A DNA stretch of 5,417 nt from DATHSN01 sp035464115 (GTDB lineage: Bacteria > Actinomycetota > Acidimicrobiia > Acidimicrobiales > SKKL01), in NCBI GenBank assembly GCA_035464115.1, contig DATHSN010000305.1:1-5417 (forward strand), read 5' to 3'. Under the pieces are notes generated by a model, which saw only the letters and a list, made by a program, of their open reading frames with translations, was not told the DNA's origin and made no database searches. The translations under genes were made by a program, and so were the position numbers. Positions 1-4,450 of the stretch are shown one piece after another (position 1 is the stretch's first letter; every line of letters starts with the position of its first letter).

Positions 1-1
1 A

Positions 2-178
2 CCGCCCGCCGACCACGGCCAGCACGTGGCTCTGCGGTTCGACGATCTCGACGCCGTGGTGGCCGAGCTGCGCGCCCAGGGCATCGAGGTGAGCGATCCC
101 CGCCCGGTGGGCACCAGCCGCCAGGCCTTCTGTCACGACCCCGCCGGCAACCGCGTGGAGCTGCACGAACCGGGCTGA
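2..178 (+). CDS. VOC (glyoxalase/bleomycin-resistance fold) protein, 3' end only
   Basis: This is the last 58 codons of a gene that starts before the window, ending at TGA 176-178. The visible protein reads HVALRFDDLDAVVAELRAQG, then DPRPVGTSRQAFCHDPAGNRVEL near the C terminus. This is the classic closing half of a vicinal oxygen chelate domain: a strand with a metal-ligand-like His (HVAL), a helix ending in 'AQGIEV', and the final 'DPAGNRVEL' strand whose Glu is the usual second metal ligand. VOC proteins include glyoxalase I, extradiol dioxygenases and fosfomycin or bleomycin resistance proteins. The substrate cannot be told from this fragment. It is probably a short one-domain cytosolic protein. 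The fold is fairly certain; the specific function is unknown. Confidence 0.8.
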   Translation, partial: PPADHGQHVALRFDDLDAVVAELRAQGIEVSDPRPVGTSRQAFCHDPAGNRVELHEPG

Positions 179-181
179 CCG

Positions 182-203
182 CCCCGCTCCGGCCGACGCG
201 GGG
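182..203 (+). terminator. Possible hairpin terminator after the VOC gene
   Basis: CCCCGC (182-187) and GCGGGG (198-203) form a perfect 6-bp GC stem around a 10-base loop, starting four bases after the VOC stop codon. No T-tract follows. High-GC actinobacteria often have such tail-less hairpins, but short GC stems are also common by chance at this composition. Confidence 0.35.
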
Positions 204-224
204 AGTAGGGATCCGCCGGGCGGG

Positions 225-230
225 TAGGGC
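225..230 (+). promoter_or_regulatory. Possible leaderless -10 element (TAGGGC)
   Basis: TAGGGC lies exactly six bases before the GTG start at 237, the spacing expected when transcription starts at the first base of the start codon. There is no Shine-Dalgarno sequence before the GTG. The element lacks the final T of the TANNNT consensus, and no clear -35 is seen. A second similar hexamer, TAGGGA, lies at 206-211 and is an alternative that would give a short leader. Confidence 0.35.
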
Positions 231-236
231 CACGCC

Positions 237-1214
237 GTGGTCGCGCAACGCACCGATTCCCCTGACGAGCTGTCCCCGCCGCCGTTTCGGCCGGTGCTCG
301 TCGACGCCACGCCGCCCCGGCGCCTGCTGCCGCTGCGCCCCATCGGTGTCGCGCTGCTCCTCGGTGCCATGGCCGTCGGATCGTGGCTCGCCATCGACGA
401 GCTGCGCGGCGCCGAGATGTTCGTGGCCGTGCGCCGCGAGCCGGCGCCCACCACCGCGCCGGTCGAGCCCCCGTCGATGCCGACCGCGGCCGGGGCCGGC
501 GTGTCGCTCTCGTTCGGTGGGGCGGCCACCGGATGGTCGCTCGCGCCGGCCGACCCGCCGGCCGGGGTGGTGACCGCCGAGCCGCTGCGGTTCGTCTACC
601 TCGAGAACGACCTCGGGATGGCGGCGATCGGCGTGGAGCAGGGTGGCGAGGCCCTCTTCTCCGGCGAGCCGCTGGTGGTGGACGGGGTGCAGCTCGATGT
701 GGTCGAGCTCCCCGATCGGGGCCCGTTGATCATCACCGCGGTCGACGGCGAGCTGCGGGTGACGTGGCGCTCGGTGGGCATCCCGGTCGACGACGCGGTC
801 ACCATCGCCTCGTCGCTCCTCCCGCGCCTGGTCGCCGATCCCACGGCAGCGGTGGTGGAGCCGGCCGCGTTCGTCGGCCTGACCCTCGTCGCCGAGCTCG
901 CCCAGCCCGCGGTGCGGACCCTCCCCGCGGCGTGGACCGTGGCGACCCCCGAGGGACGCCAGCTCGACCTCACCGTCGCCGATGCCCATGAGCACGCGGC
1001 GGCCGAGATCGAGCTCCGCCTCCGGGGCACGGAGGCGTTCCCGCAGCCGGGGCGCACCGTGTGGGTCTCGGGCGGTTTCGACCCCGCGTCGGTCGCCGAC
1101 GACCGGGTCAGCTGGTTCCACCCCACCGGGCACCTGGTGTCGCTCACCGGGGTCACCGCCGACGACCCCGTCATCGGCGACCTGGCCGGGCTGCTGTTCG
1201 TCGAACCCGCGTAG
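237..1214 (+). CDS. Membrane-anchored protein of unknown function, single N-terminal transmembrane segment
   Basis: I do not recognise this 325-residue protein. It has a short Pro/Arg-containing N terminus (about 1-35), one hydrophobic segment at about 36-53 (IGVALLLGAMAVGSWLAI), a Pro/Thr/Ala-rich linker (69-83), and then a soluble domain of about 240 residues, predicted to lie outside the membrane. The stretch LRVTWRSVGIPVDDAVTIAS (173-192) is loosely like the 'W-x-x-G ... iA-x-S-L' end of DUF4367/MucB-like sensor domains found on some anti-sigma factors; this is a weak resemblance only. The GTG at 237 is the first possible start, because an in-frame TAG sits at 225. No Shine-Dalgarno precedes it, so translation may be leaderless. 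Codon use is typical of the window, with G/C in nearly every third position, supporting a real gene. It faces the minus-strand operon that ends at 1321. Confidence 0.75.
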   Translation: MVAQRTDSPDELSPPPFRPVLVDATPPRRLLPLRPIGVALLLGAMAVGSWLAIDELRGAEMFVAVRREPAPTTAPVEPPSMPTAAGAGVSLSFGGAATGWSLAPADPPAGVVTAEPLRFVYLENDLGMAAIGVEQGGEALFSGEPLVVDGVQLDVVELPDRGPLIITAVDGELRVTWRSVGIPVDDAVTIASSLLPRLVADPTAAVVEPAAFVGLTLVAELAQPAVRTLPAAWTVATPEGRQLDLTVADAHEHAAAEIELRLRGTEAFPQPGRTVWVSGGFDPASVADDRVSWFHPTGHLVSLTGVTADDPVIGDLAGLLFVEPA

Positions 1215-1309
1215 GAGGCCGCGCCTCGTCCCCGCCCCACCCTCGATCCGATCGGGGCCACCAGCTGACGGGTGCCGGTGGCGGAGACGTCAGATCCCTG
1301 GACTCGTGC

Positions 1310-1345
1310 CGGCCTCGTGCTCACAGGTGCGTGAGCACGAGGCCG
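1310..1345. terminator. Perfect 15-bp inverted repeat, probable bidirectional terminator
   Basis: CGGCCTCGTGCTCAC (1310-1324) and its exact reverse complement GTGAGCACGAGGCCG (1331-1345) surround a six-base loop AGGTGC. It lies at the convergent end of two transcripts: the plus-strand gene stops at 1214 and the minus-strand membrane protein stops at 1321-1323, inside the left arm. No T-tract follows on either strand, so it would be a tail-less terminator or an mRNA 3'-end protector. The right arm is also coding sequence for the last residues of the membrane protein. Confidence 0.65.
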
Positions 1346-2064
1346 ACGCCGAGCGCGCACGTGGCCCAGGAGAGCGCGGCGAGGGCCCGCTCGTAGGGGC
1401 GCAGGAGGACCTGGGTGTCGAGCGCCTGGCGCGACCCGTCGCGGTAGTCGCGGTAGCCGGACACGGCCGACACCTTGCGACGCAGGGAGCGGGCCTCGGT
1501 GCTGAGGACTCGCTGGGCCCACGACAGCCCGAACGCGAACGCCGCCACGGACACGACGGCGGCGTCGAGGCGCTCGACCTGGGCGTAGTAGGCCGTGAGC
1601 ACGGGGAACGAGCCCCACGCGGCGGCGAACACGACGTCGTGGTGGAGCCGGCCTCCCCACAGCTCGAGGTTGTAGCCCACGACGAGGACCACCCCGACCA
1701 CGATGAAGGCCAGCAGGCCCCAGCCCACCCGTCCGATCCCCGCCACGCCGAGCGCGGCAGCACCGCACAGCGCCACGGCGGCGACGGCGGCCAGGACCCG
1801 TGACGGGATGGTGGTGCCGAGGGGCCGACCGGCGAGCTCGTCGAGAGCGTGGGCGGCCACGCCGACGGCCAGGAAGAACGCCAGCAGCGTGGCGACCAGT
1901 CGCGTGCCGTCGAGGACGGGCGCGAGACCGGCACCGAGGAGCACGTACCCGAGGTGCCAGGCCGTGTACGGGGGGTGCAGCACGACCCACCAGTCGCGCC
2001 AGACCCCGGCCGGGGGGCCGTCGTACCACGCCGTCGCCGGCCGCGGCCTCTGCGGGTCGCTCAT
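1321..2064 (-). CDS. Seven-helix integral membrane protein, possible divergent UbiA-like prenyltransferase
   Basis: The protein has 247 residues and about seven hydrophobic helices, at roughly 34-51, 55-74, 89-109, 112-133, 142-161, 167-185 and 225-245. After helix 2 comes AHALDELAGRPLGTTIP (71-87), placed where UbiA-family enzymes carry their first Asp-rich motif and 'RPL' segment. Between helices 6 and 7 a polar loop with GYRDYRDGSRQALD (203-216) sits where the second Asp motif would be. The canonical N-D-x-x-D motif is absent, so UbiA membership is inference from topology and loop position, not a recognised signature. Length is shorter than the typical ~290-300 residues of MenA/UbiA. The start is the ATG at 2062-2064, overlapping the methyltransferase TGA by four bases (ATGA), which implies translational coupling. 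The open frame continues upstream of this ATG, but only as a shadow of the methyltransferase gene. A likely role is processing of a lipid or quinone with its neighbour; an unrelated membrane function remains possible. Confidence 0.8.
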   Translation of the reverse strand: MSDPQRPRPATAWYDGPPAGVWRDWWVVLHPPYTAWHLGYVLLGAGLAPVLDGTRLVATLLAFFLAVGVAAHALDELAGRPLGTTIPSRVLAAVAAVALCGAAALGVAGIGRVGWGLLAFIVVGVVLVVGYNLELWGGRLHHDVVFAAAWGSFPVLTAYYAQVERLDAAVVSVAAFAFGLSWAQRVLSTEARSLRRKVSAVSGYRDYRDGSRQALDTQVLLRPYERALAALSWATCALGVGLVLTHL

Positions 2065-2798
2065 GGCCCTGCGGCGCGGGTCCCCCACATGACGAGGCCC
2101 CCGCCGACGCTCATGAGCCGAACCTGGACGTCCTCGATACCGGCGGCCGCCCACGCCTCGCGGTGCCAGCTCATCGGGTAGCGGCGGTAGTGCTCGGAGA
2201 TGGACGGACCGAGGAACCGCCCGACGTCGAACCACTCGCGCCCGCCGGTGACGAACCCGGCCGCCGGCAGGACCAGCCGGGTGTACAGCAGCCAGAGCGG
2301 GTGCCATGCGCCGGTGGGCACGTGGAACTCGAGGTTGGCGAGCACGCCACCCGGCTTGGTGACCCGGGCGAGCTCGGCGACGGTCGAACCCGGATCGCCC
2401 ACGTACCGCAGCAGGTAGGTGAAGCTGACGGCATCGAAGCTGGCGTCCGGGAAGGGCAACCGCTCGCCGTGTCCGAGCACGAACCGGATCCGGTGGGAGC
2501 GACCGGCGCGATCCACGTTGGCGACCCCCCGGCGCAGCATCGCCTCGGTCACGTCGAGCCCGGTGACGTCGGCACCCGTCCGGTCCTCGATCTCGAGGGC
2601 GACACCCGCTGGCCCGGTGGCGACGTCGAGGACGGAGGCGGGACGGGAGCCGGCGATGGCGTCGACCAGGGCTCGCCGCCAGCGGCCGTTCTGGCCGAAC
2701 GACAAGACCTCGGCCAGGGTGTCGTAGCGGTCGGGGAGACCGTGGAACAGCTGGCGGGCGAAGCGCGTCGGCTCGCGCCGCGATGCCTCGACGTCCAT
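2061..2798 (-). CDS. UbiE/MenG-like class I SAM-dependent methyltransferase
   Basis: This is a 245-residue Rossmann-fold methyltransferase, close to the usual ~230-250 of UbiE/MenG. The N terminus carries RYDTLAEVLSFGQNGRWRR (24-42), the typical 'YD..n.vlS.g....WRr' opening of ubiquinone/menaquinone C-methyltransferases. Motif I is VLDVATGPAG (56-65), with LDVTEAML (81-88) supplying the acidic residue that binds the SAM ribose. GERLPFPDASFDAVSF (111-126) and RVTKPGGVLANLEF (145-158) are the later UbiE-type motifs. The family methylates demethylmenaquinone or related polyprenyl rings at the membrane. This copy differs from housekeeping MenG: motif I has GPAG instead of the usual GTG-type turn, and the C-terminal half contains aromatic/hydrophobic stretches (WHPLWLLYTRLVLPAAG, 165-181) that may contact membrane or lipid. 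The ATG at 2796-2798 is preceded by a strong GGAGGAG. It is the first gene of a coupled pair with the membrane protein. The methyltransferase call is firm; the substrate is not known. Confidence 0.88.
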   Translation of the reverse strand: MDVEASRREPTRFARQLFHGLPDRYDTLAEVLSFGQNGRWRRALVDAIAGSRPASVLDVATGPAGVALEIEDRTGADVTGLDVTEAMLRRGVANVDRAGRSHRIRFVLGHGERLPFPDASFDAVSFTYLLRYVGDPGSTVAELARVTKPGGVLANLEFHVPTGAWHPLWLLYTRLVLPAAGFVTGGREWFDVGRFLGPSISEHYRRYPMSWHREAWAAAGIEDVQVRLMSVGGGLVMWGTRAAGP

Positions 2799-2803
2799 CT
2801 CCG

Positions 2804-2810
2804 CTCCTCC
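2804..2810 (-). promoter_or_regulatory. Strong ribosome binding site (GGAGGAG) of the methyltransferase gene
   Basis: On the minus strand GGAGGAG lies five bases before the ATG at 2798-2796. It is the best Shine-Dalgarno sequence in the window and fixes this start. It contrasts with the two plus-strand genes, which have none. Confidence 0.8.
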
Positions 2811-2824
2811 CGGGCTGGGCGCCG

Positions 2825-2850
2825 TCCCTACCCCCGCAGCGCACCGTCAA
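2825..2850 (-). promoter_or_regulatory. Possible promoter of the methyltransferase/membrane-protein operon
   Basis: On the minus strand TTGACG (2850-2845) is a good -35 match and TAGGGA (2830-2825) is a possible -10. The spacer is only 14 bases, shorter than the usual 16-19, so one of the two hexamers may be coincidental. A start about seven bases after the -10 would give a leader of about 20 bases containing the strong ribosome binding site. The site lies in the 72-base gap after the DUF4214 gene, which suggests that the operon has its own promoter. Confidence 0.4.
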
Positions 2851-2852
2851 CC

Positions 2853-2869
2853 CGGCCCGCCCGAGGCCG
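2853..2869 (-). terminator. Weak hairpin just after the DUF4214 gene
   Basis: CGGCC (2853-2857) and GGCCG (2865-2869) form a 5-bp stem with a seven-base loop, directly after the minus-strand stop codon at 2871-2873. There is no T-tract. It could reduce read-through into the downstream operon, but a stem of this length is weak evidence. Confidence 0.28.
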
Positions 2870-2870
2870 A

Positions 2871-4112
2871 CTACTGGTAGGTGATCATGTCGGGCGGCGG
2901 ATCGAGCGCCAGCACCTCGGCGGGCGAGAACAGGTTCACGTCCTCGTCGAAGAACAGCTTCAGGCCGCGCGGGAAGCGATCGGGGATCAGGTCGAAGTAG
3001 TCGGCCAGCTTGGCCGCCCGCCCGCCGAACCCGTCGGCGTGGAACACGATGGCCACACCCGGTCGATCGACGACGTTCTGGGGGTCGATCACCATCGACG
3101 GCTCGAACTGGTGGATCACCAGCAGCTTCTCGGGGAGGCCCTCGCGCTCCACGAGCCCCGCCAGGTACGCCGAGACCTCGTTGATCTCGGCGGCGGTGAC
3201 CGAGCCGATCGTGCCGCCGCCCGGGGCCTCACCGGGGCCGACGGCCCACTCGGGGTCGAGCGCCAGCCCCACGTCGGGCTCGACGAGCAGCGACTCGTAG
3301 CGACGGGCCTGATCGATGAACCGGGCGCGGCCGGGCTGCAGGTCGAGGATGACGTAGCCGTCGACGGTGCGGACGGCGTCGAGCCACGGCCGGATCTGCT
3401 CGGGTGGCAGCACGGACGAGTAGAGCCCGTCGGCGCCGGGGCTGGCCTGGGCCACCGTGGCGATGATCTCGAACGTGGGGAGCACCGGGGTCCCGCCCCG
3501 CAGCTCGTAGTCGAGCGCCCGCAGCTGCACCTGCCGGGCCGCCTCGGCCGGCCCCTTCTCGCCGAGGACACCGAGCACGGGCACCCCCGGATGGCCGTAC
3601 TCGGCGACGATGCGGTACTCGGGGAACAGCGACGTGCCCCCACGAGGCAGCTCGCCGACCGGGCGCTGGTACGGGTCGCCGACCAGCCCGGTGCGCGACT
3701 TGAACTCGGCGGAATCGGAGAACCCGAGCATCACCCACCCGCGGCTCCGGCCACGATCGAGCTGGTCGGTCCAGTAGGCGAGGCCACCGGAGTCGGGCTG
3801 GCGGTCGAGGACGTTGTCGTACACGAGCTCGACGAAGCGCCGGTCGTCGACCTGGCCGTAGCGGGCGCGGAACTCGGCCGACGCGGCGAACTGGGCGGAG
3901 ATGCGCACGAGCGCCATGCCCCGGTCGCGCCGCTCGCTCCAGTACTCGAGCCCGTCGGGGTCGGGGTCGCGCTCGAAGTAGGCCTGGTAGAGGCGCTCGA
4001 TGCTGAGGGTGTCGGGCCCCGAGGAGGGGCTCTGCGCCTGGGCCGGCGTGGCGACGAGGGCGGCGACCACGGCGACGGTGGCCAGCACGACGAGCGGAAG
4101 ACGGCGGTTCAT
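2871..4112 (-). CDS. Secreted protein with two DUF4214 repeats and a C-terminal TIM-barrel-like domain
   Basis: Counting from the ATG at 4112-4110 this is a 413-residue exported protein. Residues 1-26 are a Sec signal peptide: MNRR, a hydrophobic core (LPLVVLATVAVVAALVA), and a signal peptidase I site after AQA (24-26). Two DUF4214 repeats follow at about 36-86 (LYQAYFERDPDPDGLEYW) and 92-141 (LVYDNVLDRQPDSGGLAYW ... GFSDSAEF), with the usual 'R-x-P-D-x-x-G-l-x-Y-W' core. This module is common in large extracellular proteins and its role is unclear. Residues about 163-413 form a second domain with regularly spaced strands ending in acidic or polar residues: YVILDLQPGR (253-262), GLALDPEW (282-289), LVIHQFE (331-337), IVFHADGFG (355-363), KLFFDED (385-391). 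This pattern looks like a glycosidase-type TIM barrel, but no known catalytic signature is recognised. An in-frame GTG at 4124 would add four residues. I prefer the ATG because a GGAG lies 11 bases before it, while the GTG has only a GGA directly abutting it. The gene is divergent from the DUF222 gene. Confidence 0.82.
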   Translation of the reverse strand: MNRRLPLVVLATVAVVAALVATPAQAQSPSSGPDTLSIERLYQAYFERDPDPDGLEYWSERRDRGMALVRISAQFAASAEFRARYGQVDDRRFVELVYDNVLDRQPDSGGLAYWTDQLDRGRSRGWVMLGFSDSAEFKSRTGLVGDPYQRPVGELPRGGTSLFPEYRIVAEYGHPGVPVLGVLGEKGPAEAARQVQLRALDYELRGGTPVLPTFEIIATVAQASPGADGLYSSVLPPEQIRPWLDAVRTVDGYVILDLQPGRARFIDQARRYESLLVEPDVGLALDPEWAVGPGEAPGGGTIGSVTAAEINEVSAYLAGLVEREGLPEKLLVIHQFEPSMVIDPQNVVDRPGVAIVFHADGFGGRAAKLADYFDLIPDRFPRGLKLFFDEDVNLFSPAEVLALDPPPDMITYQ

Positions 4113-4148
4113 GGCGCGGTTCACTCCGAGTCAGCGAGCATCGATCGG

Positions 4149-4154
4149 ACGCTA
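4149..4154 (-). promoter_or_regulatory. Possible -10 element of the DUF4214 gene (TAGCGT)
   Basis: On the minus strand TAGCGT matches the actinobacterial TANNNT -10 consensus. A start about seven bases downstream would give a leader of about 30 bases before the ATG at 4112, long enough to include the GGAG. No good -35 is visible at 16-19 bases upstream. Confidence 0.38.
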
Positions 4155-4428
4155 CCCGGCCGTCGCCACGGCGAACCGGGACGCCTGGTGGAGTCCGGGG
4201 CCACCATCGGTCGGCGTCGTGGACGGTCCTGGACCCAGCGAGGAACCGCCGTCGACGGCGAGACCGCCGGCGCCGCCGTGAGCTGAGGCGCTGTCGCCAT
4301 CCGGGGCGCAAGCATTCCGCAACTCGATGGAGAGGGACATCCGCGCTGAGGCCGCCGAGGTGGAGTCAATTCTCCATGTTCTTGGCTCGCGACCGTCTTG
4401 GGCGAGGCTCGCTGTCACACCCCCTAGG

Positions 4429-4434
4429 TAGTGT
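4429..4434 (+). promoter_or_regulatory. Probable leaderless -10 element of the DUF222 gene (TAGTGT)
   Basis: TAGTGT is a full match to TANNNT and ends exactly six bases before the ATG at 4441, the spacing of leaderless transcripts that start at the A of the start codon. No Shine-Dalgarno is present. The TAG of this hexamer is in frame with the gene, so ATG 4441 is the first possible start. No clear -35 is seen. Confidence 0.55.
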
Positions 4435-4450
4435 TCGTACATGTGTTCGA
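4435..4450 (+). promoter_or_regulatory. Near-consensus LexA (SOS) box over the start codon of the DUF222 gene
   Basis: TCGTACATGTGTTCGA matches the actinobacterial SOS box TCGAAC-N4-GTTCGA at 11 of 12 defined bases; the only mismatch is T for A at 4438. The ATG start is the central spacer region, and the box begins directly after the -10 hexamer. LexA bound here would cover the transcription start. Genes of the 13E12/DUF222 family in mycobacteria are reported to carry SOS boxes, which fits. Confidence 0.65.

Larger units (their letters stand above)
4113..4440. other. Divergent intergenic region of about 330 bases
   Basis: This gap separates the starts of two divergent genes. I see a candidate minus-strand promoter near 4149-4154, a candidate plus-strand -10 at 4429-4434, and part of the LexA-like box at 4435-4450. 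A small inverted repeat, TGGAG (4361-4365) / CTCCA (4372-4376), sits in a locally A/T-richer pocket and might be an operator, but it is short. Short open frames exist on both strands here, but none has a convincing ribosome binding site or a recognisable protein. No tRNA-like structure was seen. Confidence 0.55.

Noticed and set aside
2065..2850. Extension of the membrane protein into a 509-residue fusion starting at 2850
   Set aside because: The extra N-terminal part is an Arg/Ala/Pro-rich translation of the methyltransferase gene in another frame. The ATG at 2064, overlapping the methyltransferase stop, is a standard coupled start.
1800..4286. An 828-codon open frame on the plus strand across the minus-strand genes
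   Set aside because: It is a frame antisense to the methyltransferase and DUF4214 genes. High G+C makes stop codons rare on the opposite strand. Its protein is a low-complexity mix of Arg, Gly, Asp, Val, His and Glu with no domain, while the minus-strand frames carry clear family motifs.
4361..4376. Small inverted repeat TGGAG / CTCCA as an operator
   Set aside because: A 5-bp stem is too short to separate from chance. It is noted in the intergenic entry but not claimed as a site.
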